64,000 nt of DNA from Epiperipatus broadwayi (GCA_028023455.1 JAQFVV010012398.1:5106682-5170681); one strand, 5' to 3'. Shown: positions 38,962 to 53,081, counted from the first letter of the stretch. Translations and numbers: made by a program. The notes: generated from the letters alone by a model not told the origin.

Positions 38962-39033
38962 CTTGTAGACATTCTACGCTAAATGAAGTCAATCATTTGC
39001 TTTTAAATGCAAAGAACTCTCAGATAAAATTAA
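38962..39033 (+). CDS. Putative host gene, exon 2
   Basis: 72 bases between an acceptor gtattttttag and a consensus donor taa|gtaagt. Only one frame is open: two bases, 23 codons (starting C-R-H-S-T-L-N-E-V), one base. Both flanking introns are therefore phase 1, matching exon 1 before and exon 3 after. No domain is recognised. Confidence 0.6.
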
Positions 39034-41011
39034 GTAAGTTCTAAATTATTTTAATTTATTACACAAAAAAAAATATGTTAATTTTTTGCACAAGAAGCCG
39101 TTGTAATTAGGAAATATAATTTTAAATTTTACAATGACTTTGTTTTTAGAAGGTAATGAAAATTATTTTTGCAATATTATAATTTGCAACTAATTCTAGA
39201 TTTTTATAGTAATGATAAATTAGATATGAGAAAGGATATTAATTTTCATTAATTTGACATTTCATATCCAATTACTAATATTTTATTTACTGCCTGTATC
39301 ATAACAATTATTTGAATCTAAAACAAAACATTGTTGACCCAATAGTACAGATTGATACTGATCTTAATAAAATGATTGAGATAATTGAAAGATTGATGAA
39401 CAGTTTTGAAATCAGTACTTCAAGGAAATAATATTACTTGATTACCACTACTTATAATTTTCCATTCCTTGCAACTCTTTAAACACAGATTATTTTACTA
39501 TTATTATGTGTCATTTTGGGTTCATTAAAATAATAATAATAGCTCCAAAATTGTGATGCTAAAACAACTTTTAGTAAGAAGTTATAAGCAATGCAATCAA
39601 GAGTTGTCACTGGGCATAATATTCTATTGTCTCATTAATTAACATTCCTTTAGGCAGGGATCTTACATACAGGTCAGTAAAAACTCCTGATATTTATATA
39701 TGGCAGTTTTCCAGAATGATTTATATTTTCTTCATTACCAATACATTGCTATGATGTACCAAGCCCATTCATCTCGTCAATGAACATTCATCTTTAATTA
39801 TTAACTTTTCAGAACATGAAATGTTTTATCAATAAATCAGATTACCATTTTTTTAAAATGATTAAAATCCAGTCATAATTTAAAGTTTAGATTTAGTTTC
39901 ATTAAATATCCACTCTGGAAATATTATATTTTGAAATAATTCTGGTATGTTTATAAATATATATTTTTACATTTAAAGAAAATATATCTCTATATAAAGA
40001 CATTTGCTAGGATTTTTTTTATTGCTAATGTTTGAAACATCACTTGGTTGCTGAATTTTAATGAGTGATCTAAGAAGGCAAAAGATTGTCGCTACTTTAC
40101 ATAATTAATTTTAAAATTAGCTATTGTCTTTGTTAGCACAATCGTCAGTTTTGTTATGGGTATTGTAACTGATCTTCACCTGTTTTGATATATCATCAGT
40201 CATTTTAATTTTCCCTCATACACATTTAGTGTATAATTTAATTAAATAAGATGATAATATTCAGTTTTTTTTGACACTTATAACAATTTTATTTTTTCAT
40301 TTGTTTTCTCATTCAAATTTTTTTTACCTATTACCATCTTATTTTCTATATAAGAATTTTTAAAGTCTTTCTAATCATATTTATTCTTATTATATTATAT
40401 GTGTAAATACTAAATACATTTCATATATAATTGTTTCATTATTATAGCTATAAGTGGGGGGAGGGGTCGGAATGGCAGGGATAATTTATTTAAAAAATAA
40501 TGGTTCATAATTTTGACTTTTGTATTTGTCACTGAATATCATTGTCTAAAATTATTATGCCTTCAATAGTTTAATATAATGCAATAAAGATAAATATTGG
40601 TGGAACATTAGATCTGACTTTTAGTAGATAAGTAACTAATAAGGAATGAGGTAGACAAAAATGATAGGAAATAAACATTTCTATAACTCGAACTGTAACA
40701 ACATCCATTAAAAAAAACTTGTTGCAAAAGTGCAATATAAAACTTCAGGAATCAGAACCTCGGCTATAAAAATGTAAACTTGAATCAGCTGTATTAATCC
40801 TAACTTAGTTAAAACATTTTGTCATTAATTAAAAAAGGATTAGGTTTCATTGCTAGCTTGTTTGAAAGCTTTTCCGTTAGATACTATGTGCATGAATGTT
40901 TATGTGATGGCAAGAGTAAAAGAGAGAATATTTTTCTGTGAAGAAATATTTAAAATATTTTATTAAAAACAAATGTAAATTCTGTAATTTAAGAACTTTT
41001 CTTGGTAAGGC
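39034..41011 (+). other. Putative intron 2, first part, nothing recognised
   Basis: AT-rich, no coding or repeat feature seen. Confidence 0.45.
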
Positions 41012-41131
41012 TTTATTCTTTCATAAATACTATATCTTGTGTTGGGAGTGAAAGTATTCATTTATTATTAACACTCGTAAAAAGCCCATGCACAATAGCT
41101 TGGAAAGGCTGATCTTTAATGTATTACAATT
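41012..41131. repeat. Family C half copy
   Basis: Reverse complement of the left half of the 20.8-kb copy: ttctttcataaatactatat through ggctgatctttaatgtatt. Only one arm is present, so it is not a palindrome here. Confidence 0.75.
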
Positions 41132-42432
41132 ATATTTATAGTAAAATTAAACAAATTGCAAGGTGATGATAATTCTGTGAAATGAGGTTTTGTCTGTCTG
41201 ATGTGTTTCATTTTTAAGTATTCACTTTTATTAAGAGCATCATTAATGATTGCAATTTTTATGACTATTTTAATTAATTGAGTTAAATTAATTAGTATTG
41301 TATTTTAAACTTTACTAGTAATATTTTCACTCAGATATCTGATATTATGTAAATTTGTCTTTAAATACATCAAAATAAGTTCAAATAGTTTTTATTGATG
41401 CTAAAAAATTTTTTAGTTAATTTTTCTTATACATTTTTCTGTATATATATATCATCTTTTTTTAAATGTTTTAGTCACTTGATTCTAATTATCTTTTTTT
41501 TTTTTTAACATATATATATTTTTGACTAGAATACAATTTTTTTATTTCACAGTAATGTGTATTTTACCATGGTAAATTATTTTCTTCATCTCACAGGCCA
41601 AGAAAATATTTTTGTTAATCGATTAACAATCACATACACATACATGTTGATAGCCTTTTTTATGTATAATCTTAGCTAATCTTAACCCAATATGTATTGT
41701 CAGTTAATTCATATTTCAGAAATATTTGTTTATGACATTTAAATAAAATGTAATGATTTTTCCATGATTTATTTATCTATTAAAAATGTGTGTGGTTTTT
41801 TTTCTGTTCCTTGTCTTCTACAATGCTTAAGTTCACTTGTGATTTCATTAATAGCTTAATCCATTATTTGAATGAATAAAGCATATGATTATGTATTAAC
41901 TATTTTTAGATATGTACAGGCTAACATAATTTTTGAGAGTCTCTGTAACAAAAAAAATAATATTAAAAATTATATTTGTTGTGAATCTCTTATAGATGGT
42001 CAAAACCATGGGCATAGTTTTACAATATATGAGTAAAAAATATTATTTTAATTTAACTTCTTATCACTTTACAGTGCTATTTTAAATATTTAACATTAAA
42101 ATTATATTTTTATTCATACAACTAACAATTATATATTGTACTAAAATGCAAATTAAATAATATATATTTTAAAATTTAATTTACAGAGAAATTGTGAATT
42201 TGGCACCTTAGGAATATGACATCTCTCTCATCAGTGATAAATATATTTTTATTGTGAGGTCAAACCTTTCACACATTTTACTAATCCAGATTAATCTGGG
42301 ACCTTTGTCTTCATCTGTGAATAGTTTTCTTAACTAAATATTGGATAACTCATTGAATTGGTTATGGGTTAATTCCTTGAAAAGAAAATTCAAGACTTTC
42401 TTAGAAACTCTCTGCTACTTAAAAAAAAAAAA

Positions 42433-42512
42433 TTCAAGTTACAATGGGACTTGAACTTTAACTTGCAGAAGTAGCAGACAAATGCATTCTAACCATTAAT
42501 GTTATATGTCCC
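42433..42512 (-). repeat. tRNA-derived SINE relic
   Basis: On the minus strand an A-box-like tggttagaatgc is followed about 30 bases later by a B-box-like gttcaagtccc, the spacing of a tRNA internal promoter. No full cloverleaf, tail or target duplication is evident, so it is an older fragment. A long A run on the plus strand lies on its far side. Confidence 0.45.
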
Positions 42513-42930
42513 CTTCAATGTTAACATGCATTAATATTTGCAGGAAGTGAAAGCAGACTTGAAATAAAAAACAATGATTAATGGAATGATTTTTTACAAA
42601 GCTCTTTTCAAGGAAAATGATATGAAAATACATTGCTCTAATACAGTATTTTTATTTTTCTGATATAAGAAAAAAAATTACGAGTTCTAAAAGTTTCATG
42701 AACTTTAGACACGGTATAGCAATTAATTTGGCTCTGCCTTATAGATACAAAGTTCACCCATACTATTGCATTTTACAAATTTTTATTTGTATTCATTTTA
42801 CAAATTTACTGTGCAGTAAAAAAAAAAAAAATTTTCTGTGTATATTTTTTAAACTTTGATATAATTTTGAATTTCATTAATGTATAAATTTCAACTTTGA
42901 TTGTGGAAATATAATATATAGTCATAATAA

Positions 42931-43269
42931 TCAAAAATGATTGCTTATATATTCAGTTTTCTGTTGAATAGTCATGATTACACTAATTCCTTTTATAAAT
43001 GGTTTATTAATAACTTTCATTATTGTATTTTTATTAAAAGATTTTGAGCTGAACTCACTTTTACTACCAAAAACCCAGCAATTCTTAAATTGGTTTGTAG
43101 ATCTCTTTGGATCAGTGATGTCCTTACCAAGGGATCTGCAGAAGCTTGAAGAAATATTTTGGGCTTTTACAATTAAAATAGAGTTAATGGGCACTTGTTT
43201 GTTTCTATAACTTATTGATTCCATTAAAATCAAACAAAAATAAAAATGGTTTTTAAAAAGGTTAGCCAA
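42931..43269. other. Region open on both strands, unidentified
   Basis: A 112-codon minus-strand frame and a 78-codon plus-strand frame overlap in a segment less AT-biased than its surroundings (43040-43200). Such dual openness in AT-rich DNA suggests a recently decayed coding sequence, but neither translation resembles a family I know. No splice sites or start context decide between them. Confidence 0.2.
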
Positions 43270-44224
43270 AAAATGTACTCAGACTTTAGAGTTTTAAATC
43301 TTGAATTAAGTCTTGATGTTCCTTTCATGTAGGTAACTCTAAGCTATAGTTCTGATAGCCTGTAAATTTAAGATGATCCTCAGGATAGAAAGGAGGATTA
43401 CATCAGGAAAGAGGTTGAAAAGTATTAGTTTATAAAACAATGATAATTATGGTATTTGTGGTTTTTTTTTTACAAATTTTGTGTTCTTACCTATCAACTT
43501 ATACAACATATATCACACGGAGTTCCCATATAAATAGAGGAATTATTATCACTCTATCTTTATTCGGCATGTTTTCACTTGATCATGATTGGGTTAATGG
43601 ATGTAATAAAATCTTTCTGCTTCGTGAAAAGGAAGCTTCATGGACAAGAAGTTTATAAAATACCATTTCACATTACTTAAATTTAAAAAAAGTCTGCATG
43701 TTCATACAAAAATATACAAAAATAATTTTAAAACCTTCTGCATACAGGAAGCCACCATTATAATTTATAATAAAAAATAGTTTGTAATCATTTGAAATCA
43801 GAATGCTACATTTTAAAATATAAACCACGCTACAATAAAAATTTAATGAAAATGCAAATTTAAAAAAAAATATTTCATTTGTCAAAGGAATTTAAGAATG
43901 ATTTTCAATTTGAAGGTAAATTGCTTTTTTTTAATTTTTTTATTCTATCTTTTTTAAAAAAAGTAATGTATAATTTTTTTTCTCTTTAATTAAGATTAAT
44001 AGCTGAAAACAAAATTTAAACATTCACTCTTAATAAACTTCTCCTTTTAAAACTTTAAAAAGTAAAACTGATCAATTTAACATCCATACAATTATTTTAT
44101 TAATCAATTTATAAACATGAAAGTCTTGAAAAAAATCTAACTTTACAACTTCAGTTATAAACTATCCAAAGAAAAATGTAAACAAAAAACTATTAAAGTT
44201 TGAAAATTTATTTGACAATTATTT

Positions 44225-44730
44225 GTCTTTCTCTGAGTGCTGTAAGTAGGCTGTCCCTATTTCCACAGTGTCTAACCGGGACACACGACCAAGACAAAAA
44301 AACTTCATTGGAGATTACGTATATTTCAGTATGAAATAAAAAAATCACAAAACATATAATCACATTTACATTACTAATAACATAACAAAAGCATAAGATA
44401 ATTGTTTATATACATATAATATCTATCAAAAGAAAATCATAAATTGAAATCCCTTATTATTAATGTACGAAATTAATGGGAAGGAACTTCCATTTTGGGA
44501 AAATTACTAATGAACTAATCAAAAAATTAGTTACAAAATATTAAACAAATAAATATTAATTTAAAATAAATATAAAAATTAGCTATAAAGTTAAAATTAA
44601 AAAATAAAAATAAAAATGGGTTGTTAAGAAAATCGGGACAATTAACTGTCCTGAAAGAATATGTTGGGACACTGGGAGAATAGATAAAACGGACAAATTC
44701 TGGGAAAACTGGGATGTATTGATAAAATTT
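44225..44730. repeat. Possible unidentified DNA repeat
   Basis: GC-richer ends face each other across AT-rich DNA: ctgtccctatttcc and accgggacac on the left, cgggacaatt, tgggacactggg and aaactgggat on the right. The inverted similarity of the gggac/gtccc motifs hints at a MITE, but exact termini and a target duplication were not found. Confidence 0.3.
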
Positions 44731-46078
44731 CTTTAATTTATGTTGAAAGCATATAAATTTGGTTTATTATTATTTTTTTCTGAATTTGATGTGCTGTACT
44801 TTGCATAATAAAATATTTTGAGTGTAATGCTAAAAGTTTAAAATTTTTTTTTAGAATATATTAAAAGTTGAAATTGATTAAAAAACATCAAAATAATTAG
44901 AGATCCCAATTTCTTGATAACAAAATCACTATTGTTTCTATGAGGAAAATTATTGGAAAAAAAGTTTATTGCCTAGAGTATATTTAACAGTGAGGAAAGT
45001 CCGATATTTATTTATTTATTTTAAAAATAAAATTGTTAGTTTTTTTTCTTATTTTGATTGCTTTAATGAATGCATAAGTGAATACACACTCACTAAATAT
45101 ATGTAAATGTATTTCTCAATTTATTATTAATAACTTATTATTTTTAAACCTATATTATAATCTTGATTTAGATACATATAAAAAATGTACATGTTTTATA
45201 TATGTCTATATTGAAAAGTGCTATACACTTGCAGTTCAATAAAGTGTTTATCACCAAATCATGAACAATTATACACTATGTACTTTGAATGAGAGGGGGC
45301 GTAGAACAAAGTATAGCATAGTTGGCAGCTCCTTATAACTGAGGAAAAACAAAATCCCAGTGACAGTTAATTTTTTTATTCTATTCAAAAAATGGTTAAT
45401 TTACTTTTTTTTTTTCAAATTGGGATGAAAGAAAATGTTATCTCTGGATTTATTAGTTCATAATTTCCTTTTTTTACCTTTTTTTTTTTTTTCCACAGAA
45501 AACTTGAATTTTTGTGTTTATTTCTTTCTTTTTATGTTTTAAAATTTATCTTTGTATAGTGTAATCCAATATTAGCATTCGTGCATTGATGAAGTGTATT
45601 TTATGATAATATATAAAAGGAAATGCGGTAGAGCTGTGAATTATGGTTGTTGTTGGATTAGAAAGTATATGTGAATTTAATTGAATACTTTATATTAAGA
45701 GATGATTATTCCAGCTTAGTATTAAGAACTACTTATTTTTGATGTATCAGAATTCCAAAATGAATTATTAAAAAAAAAATTTACAGGGAGTTTGAACTTT
45801 ATATAGCAAAAAAGTACATTTGAAGAGAAAGGAAATCTCACACAGATTATAGATTTTTACAATTTTAATTGAATGAACTGATTATTCCTCTGATTGTGAA
45901 AAAGGAAACTACTGAAATTATTCAACACTCATTATTCGATAAATATTTATTATTAAATATATAATCCAGTCATTTTAATATTTATATTAAAATAAAAAAT
46001 CCTTCCCCCCAATTCACTTAGTGCTCCAAAAAATAATTTTTATGAAGACTGATTTTTATGTTGTTTTGAATTTTTTAG

Positions 46079-46150
46079 TTTATTATTATTCAAGAGTGCA
46101 TAAGTACAATCAACCATCAGTAAAAGGATTTAATTCTCAAGAGAAAATAG
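46079..46150 (+). CDS. Putative host gene, exon 3
   Basis: 72 bases between an acceptor ttgaattttttag and a perfect donor ATAG|GTAAGT. The open frame (two bases, 23 codons, one base) includes S-R-V-H-K-Y-N-Q-P-S-V-K-G-F. Both junctions are phase 1 and join to exon 2 and exon 4 without a stop. Exon length equals that of exon 2. Confidence 0.6.
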
Positions 46151-46435
46151 GTAAGTCCTTTTTATCACAAGTAAACTTTTTAAAAAAAAAATGTTTAGAT
46201 TTTTTTTTTATCTTTTGAAATGAGAGAATGCATTTAAAGTAATCTATCTTAGATTATCTTAATATGTTTATTGTTTACTTTGTTATAAAGATTGGATTTA
46301 TTTAACTTTTTAGATATGGAGAATATTCAAATAATTTTTTTTTTTTTTTTTTGGATTTTTATTATTATTACTTTTATCTAATTTATATAATATGAGACTA
46401 TGAATGTCAGTCTATTGTGTAAATCACTTGATTTG

Positions 46436-46887
46436 GGTAGTTTTATATTAGTGTGTTGAAAATGTTTGATCGAAATCATGCTTGCACCTCCTCTTGCCAA
46501 TTTTTTCAAGACGAAACCTTGACTAGGGAAGCATGAGAACATGCTCATAATTGTTAGTAGAGCTTCATCAACAGGAGATAGTGGGAAAGAAGGTCGTAAT
46601 GAATTTTAATATAGTTTTGACGGAATTCCAGTCACCCTCACAGAATACTGTAGTGAAAATTGAAATCTGATCGCATGTCCAAATTGCATAACACAAATCT
46701 GAGCATAAGCTGAGACTATGGCTTATGCGGCAGATTAAACATCATGTTTCTGTGCATTAGCATAGAAATAGACACAGCCACCACGTACAACAGTCTATTT
46801 CTAGGCTTATGCATTGAAATAGAATGTTGTGCGATAGCATAGAAATAATGCCCCCAGGCGGTTTCAACATGCTAATATAAAACTACC
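46436..46887. mobile_element. MITE with terminal inverted repeats
   Basis: The ends ggtagttttatattag and ctaatataaaactacc are perfect 16-bp inverted repeats, extended by a further imperfect stretch (tgtgttgaaa versus tttcaacatg). If the true ends are two bases in, TA dinucleotides flank both sides, as in Tc1/mariner-type elements. The 452-bp interior has no ORF and is less AT-rich than the surroundings, with repeated gcatagaaat motifs. Confidence 0.75.
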
Positions 46888-47459
46888 GCAGTACCTAATT
46901 ATCAAATCTCAGTTCATTATATTACATATAATCCAATGATCATTATGTTGAAAATGTCATTATTTACAGTAAATCATCTTTATGAGAATGGTTTCTAAAA
47001 AAATTTACATCTCTTATATATAGATTACATAGCTCATCTTATTGCCTGTTACTTTGTTCTACTCTTATAGAGTAGAAATGAAGATATATCTATGTTATTG
47101 TAATATGTAAGCTACTACAGTTTGGATAATCTCCAATTGGATGCCACTATAGAGAAAAAAATAATGAAAAACTATTACATAAGAAATAAAACATATATAT
47201 TTACTATTGAATGTATAAAGCTACCTTTTTAGCAAGCAAAACAATACAAAATAATTTTACAAGAAATTAACTGATAGCAAAAAGTGTGTTAAATAAAAGC
47301 AGTAAAGAAAATACCTGTAAAAACAAATATACACAGTGTATTTCAGTGAAAAGGTGATTGGTCCAAGCTGCCTGCAGTATTATCTGAATCAACACATGTT
47401 ACTTAATGATATAGTTTTACTATTCACCACAAAAATTTTCAAGTACTAGCATGTGTGGA

Positions 47460-47720
47460 TTTTAAGTAAATGTGGCAGTGTGTTACATTAAATTTTGTTT
47501 TAAAGTAGGAAAAATTATACTAAAACATTTGAATGTTTGGTAGTGGAGCCGTGGATCACAAGAATATTTTCAAAGGGTTTGTTAAGATTTTGTGACAGCA
47601 GGGAAAACATTGAAGATGATTCTTGGGGTTTCTACAAAAGTATGAAACACTGAAACTCATGATCCAGTCATGTTAGTGCCTTAAAATTTTTGTGGAGAAT
47701 TGCTAAATCCTGTTCCTATA
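47460..47720 (+). pseudogene. Decayed mariner-like transposase N-terminus
   Basis: Pieces in shifting plus-strand frames resemble the DNA-binding N-terminus of mariner-family transposases: I-K-F-C-F-K-V-G-K, then T-K-T-F-E, and a later R-E-N-I-E-D-D-S-W-G. The order and spacing fit the family, but stops and shifts are frequent. No catalytic domain follows, and no terminal repeats were found. Confidence 0.35.
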
Positions 47721-48121
47721 AAAACAGAGGTAGTTTGTAGAGAGAACCAATCATTTTTTTATTAGTATACATTATTGTACTTATTTAGTATTAAATGTAG
47801 GTCTCTGCGTGAAAATAATTAACAGCAGAAAGAGTATTAAATAAAAGTGTTTTAACAAGAGAATAATATAAAAATATTTTTTAAGAAAGTAATTAATGGC
47901 AATAATAATGTTAAATTAAAGCAATCCTTAAGTAATTTAATATACTTATATATCTGTCTCAAAAGAAAAGCAATCAAGGTAATAGAAAATTATAATAAAT
48001 TCATGTTTGGGAAGAATTTCTAATATCAGTCAAGAAATTGATGAATAATTGATTCTTTTTTTTCATGAAATTTTTTAACATAAAGTGATTCATCTAGGAT
48101 TGGAAAAGTTAAAACAGTAGA

Positions 48122-48380
48122 AATTTTTTCATACAATAATGCCACCTAAGAATTATGATGCACAACCTTTTAGCACCTATTGATTACTAGAATTTATATT
48201 AAGTAATAGATGCTAGAAGGTTATGCATCATAATTCTTATCCAGTGCATACTTATAAGTTTTTAGTTTATGGCTTTTATCAATGAGGAATCTTGGATCAG
48301 GGAGCAGTGCACCTGGATCATTAGATCTAATGCAACCTTCTAGAGTCCATCTTTTACTTTTTTGATTTAACTATAAAGCT
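48122..48380. repeat. Foldback repeat family A, fragment 4
   Basis: A short inverted repeat (aagaattatgatgcacaacc against ggttatgcatcataattctt) followed by the family A core (atcaatgaggaatcttggat, gcagtgcacctggatc) and the agtccatcttttac arm. Diverged and truncated. Confidence 0.7.
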
Positions 48381-48896
48381 AGTTTTACATCTCATTTTCT
48401 TAAAAATTTTATGTTAGACTTCTGTTCAAGAAGTTTGATGTATGGGTTTTGACTTCCATTATTGAAATTGTTTTGATACAAAAATACTAATGATCTCTAT
48501 TGCATATCATTTACAGTAAAAATCGTTTGTCAACATTTTAATATAATTATGACAAATGATAACTAATTAATGAAAAAATAATTAAGTAATATCATGACTT
48601 CTAATATTATGTCTTCACCTTATAATATAGTATGAAAATTTTATTAAATCATGCAGTGAGATGCATACATTTTAAGAAATGAACATTTTCCTTTAATAAT
48701 TTAGCAAATTTTTTAGATTTTTTAAGTAAAATTTAATGATAAAAAGATCTTGATGCTTTAATGTCATTTCAGAATAGAGATGTTTCCAAGCTCTTATCCC
48801 AGTGTTAAACAGAAAAATTCATCACATAAAAATATTTAAAAAGTGATTTCTTCATTTTGAAATTAGTAATAAGAAAACATTTAATATATTTTATTG

Positions 48897-49565
48897 TCAA
48901 AACAGAGGCAGAATTCTTGATACAGTAGTACCACCCAGTGCAAGCCAGAGTAATCAATACATGCAAAAAGGTTTGTGCATAAAATTTCTATTTAATGCCT
49001 ACTCATATAACATCCATGGACTAGTCTTTAGCTTGTGGCTTTTATCAATGAGGAACCTTGGATTTGAGAGCATTGCATCTAAATCTGTATGGAGAGTTTT
49101 GCCTGTGTTTTAACTAGTGTAAGCATAGGAAATAGTGATCATATGATGTTCAGTGGTTTAAAACCAGTCCTGCCCAATAGAATGATGGAGACTATGGTTA
49201 TTAAAGAATTAAAGACAACAAAATGTATAGATACCGAATCTACATGACTGTACATGCTAATAGGTTTGGATGAAAACATTATTGTGTTTTCATTTTGGAC
49301 TCGTAGCTTTATATAACTAAAAAAGTAAAAGGTGGCTGCTGGAGGGTTGCATTAGATCCTAAGATCTAGGTGCAATGCTTTCAAATCCAAGGCTCCTCAC
49401 TGGATGAAAGCCGTAAGCTAAAAAACCAGTCTGGGGATGTTGCATGAGTAGACATTAGATAGAGATTTATGCACAAATCTTCTTGCATCCATTGATTACT
49501 CTTCACCTGTGTTAACAGCTTGTGTAAGTATAGGAAGTGGTGATCATGTGATGTTTGGTAATTTT
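48897..49565. repeat. Foldback repeat family A, copy 5
   Basis: Two family A cores in opposite orientation (48900-49085 and about 49330-49480) around the family spacer. The outer arm gtgatcat.tgatgtt occurs at about 49134 and again at 49540. It has the same structure as the copy at the window start but is moderately diverged. Confidence 0.8.
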
Positions 49566-52186
49566 ATTGTTACAGCATAATAAATTATATTTGCCAAATT
49601 TATCAATATCATTCAAATTTGATGAATTTTCTTTATGTTACTTTTTTTTGTTGTTGTTACATAAATAAATACATACATTTTATTACTTATGAATTATTTA
49701 TTTTCATAGATTTCTTTTTTATAGTGACATTCAGCAGGCAAGTTGAATTAAATCATATAATAATACCAATTTTTTCATTTGCCTTCAAGATTTTTCATCT
49801 TTTTAAATTTTTATTTTTATCTTTCATGGCTTTTTCTGTTAATTATATGCATGACAAATATTTTTATCAAGTCTTATCTAATCCTTTGATTAGTAGTAAC
49901 ATATTTCTGTCATTTATTAAAGTCCTATGAAGACAGTTTCTTGTCTTATTCTAACTTTATTCATTTGTTTCAAAATCCAATACATTTTATAGCAATGTTT
50001 CTCAAAATTTTAGTTTTTAGAATCAGTTTATTTTGCTTCATATATATTATTTTCATTTTGCTTGAATAGAGGACTTTTTTGAGTTTTGAATATCGATTTA
50101 CAAAGTTAATATGTAAATTTTTAATATAACAGAATTTTATTTTAATCGTTCCAATTTGATAGAAGTGATACATCGTGCAAATATAAAAATTTAATGCAGA
50201 TCATGAAATGCATTTATATATGATCCCATTATCATTCAATATCTTAATTAAATTGACTATTAATTAGAACTAACTTCAGTCAAAATATGTCTATTAGGTC
50301 TACTCATAGGTCATATTTTAGACATTCGTAAATCACCAGTACTTTGAAAACAAATGATGTAATATTTTACATAATATAAATTATAAGAAAATTTCAGAAA
50401 ATATTCACTGGTGCCAATAAAATAACCAATTCTTTTGCAGCATCCCAAGCTGCTGGTCTTAGAATTAAGAAAATATCAAATAATGTATATTACTACTCAC
50501 AGACTCATGGCACAGTAACTGTATCTGATATCACCTGGAATAATTACTGAATCTACTTACTATGCTATCTACTGAAAATATTTGAAAATATTAATTAAAT
50601 CCTTCATATTATTGTTTAAAAAACTTCTTCCAGATACAAGTTTAATTATTATATTCAATATCATAATAATCATTATCTACTATACTATCTCTTGAATTCA
50701 TTTGAAAATAAAGTTAAATCTAACATCATCCAGAATAACTATTTCATCCATATTTATAGAATGCATTTGAAAATATTAATCAAATAATTTAAATCATCAT
50801 GCAAGAATCCTCATAATCACGTGAATATCCAATACTATTTGGAATAATCATTACATTTATTAAGCTGTCTGCTGAACACATTAAAAATCATAAATACATA
50901 AACATTTTTAGCTTAAATAATATAATATATACAAACAGTTAATTTTGTTTTTTCTAATATATTTATTTTTGCTAATAATTTTTTGTGAAAAACAGTGACT
51001 ATTGTGAATTTCTTAATAAATATCTTCCAATCATGGATCTTCATATTTTTCTTATGAATAGATATAATATTAATTACCCAATGAAAAATAGATATTATCA
51101 TTGCTATTTTTGTGAGTTATGTGATAAAATGTTGATATTTTTAGCAGTTATTCATTCTATATTAGAAATTATGTTTTCAGAATATTTTTTATAAACTCAG
51201 CATTATTTATTTAGTTTTTTTAAAAAGCCCATAAAAATTCTTTTGTAATCAAAGATTTCTACTTGCTTTGGGGAAAGTTCACCTACGATTTTGAATTACT
51301 TAGATCTATTTACTCAGTAGACAATGTATATAGAAATTATTCATTGAAGATGGAAACTATCTATCTGGAAATTCTTCATTATAAATTTGTTGAAACTCTC
51401 ATCTGTGTATGTGGGATGGAGTTGACTGGTTGAAAAAACTGCACCTTGACTAAAACGTGTTTTTTTTTATGCCTGCATAGGAGAAAGTCAATACTAGATA
51501 TAGCTAAAAACTCTTTAGTACATCATCTGCCTATCATTTTCATGTTCTTGCTGATGTGTTTGTTATTATATGTATAAATATAGTTAAAATTTATTCACAT
51601 TCCTTATCTATAACTTCAAGGTCATGAATAAATATTCATTTATTTGTGTATACATACATTAATCATTTTTTTTATTATTCTTAAAGGTTTATATGCATAT
51701 GATTCTCATTGTGCAATTAATTTATTTCAAGTATATATTTTGTTTTAACTTTTGTATTGGATAATTGCATTCTATTTAGTTATTACTCTCTATTAATGAG
51801 TTCTTTGTAATTTGGTTATGACCAGACTATGATTCAATTATCTTTTTAGTGAAAATATACTGTTGCTTCTACATTCTCAAAATTGTCTTTTTTTTCATTT
51901 ATTAGTTTGTGTAAAGGTAAAGCTATATTTATAATCCTATGTAGAAAAAAATGTTTTTGCACAGTACTTTTGTTGTTATTGATTGCTTTTAATTTTTTAA
52001 AAATATTTTTATATTTTTATTATATGCTTTACTTTTTTTTTTTTTGTATGTTTTTTACAAATAATTCATCAATGTCTTTATTTTAAAAAAGTTTATTTAA
52101 TAATACGGGATAGATAATCTCAAATCAAATATTGAAGTATTGTTTAGTTACATTGAGCTGGAATATGAAAGAAATGTTGAAATAAA
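49566..52186 (+). other. AT-rich intronic stretch, nothing recognised
   Basis: Open frames here (for example 49619-49930) are T-rich and low in complexity. No splice-bounded exon was recognised. Confidence 0.45.
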
Positions 52187-53081
52187 ACAGGATAAACTCT
52201 CTATACATATTGCCACTCAGTGCAAGCCAGAGTAATCAATGGATGCCAGAAGGCTTATGCATAAAATCCCCATCTAGTGCATACTCATCCAATATCCCCA
52301 GACTAGTTTCTGGCTTGTGGCCTTCGTCAGTGAGGAGCCTTGGATCTGAGAGCACTGCACCTAGACCTTAGGATCTAATGCAACCCCCCAGCAACCACCT
52401 TTTATCTCCACTTAACTACAAAACTATGAGACTTAAATTGAAAACACTTTAATATTTTCAATCCAAGCTCATCAGCTTGTATAGTCATATAGGTCTGAAC
52501 TCAGTTCAGTACCTATACATTTTGGTCTCTTTGATTCTTTAATAACCATAGCCACCACTATCCTATTAGGCAGGATTGGTTTTAAGCCAATAAACATCAC
52601 ATGATCACCATTTCTTATGCTTGCTCTTAACTGTTATTAAAACAGGCAAAACTCTATACTTATTGCCACTCAGTGCAAGCCAGAGTAATCGATGGATACC
52701 AGAAGGCTTGTGCATAAAATCCCCATCTAGTGCCTACTCATCCAATATCTCCAGACTAGTTTCTGGTTTGTGGCCTTCGTCAGTAAGGAGCCTTGAATCT
52801 GAGAGCACTGCACTTAGATCTTAGGATCTAATGCAACCCTTCAGCAACCACCTTTTATCTCCACTTAGCTACAAAACTATGAGACTTAAATTGAAAACAC
52901 TTTAATATTTTCAATCCAAGCACTAGATGGGGATTTTATGCACAAGCTTTCTGGCATCCATTGATTACTCTGGCTTGCACTGAGTGGCAATACGTATAGA
53001 GAGTTTTGCCAGTTTTAATAACAGTTAAGAACAAGCATAAGAAATGGTGATGAAGTGATGTTTATTGGCTTAACAAAATGA
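52187..53081. repeat. Foldback repeat family A, copy 6 (well preserved)
   Basis: A full unit starts at 52187 with the motif gccactcagtgcaagccaga, and a second begins near 52640. An inverted arm at 52920-53075 mirrors the second unit's start out to ttattggcttaa. The apparent ORF at 52621-52824 is the repeat read through. A 9-bp tgaaataaa occurs on both sides (52178-52186 and 53082-53090) and may be a target duplication. Confidence 0.8.

Noticed and set aside
49619-49930. 103-codon F- and I-rich frame
   Set aside because: Low-complexity translation typical of T-rich intron sequence.
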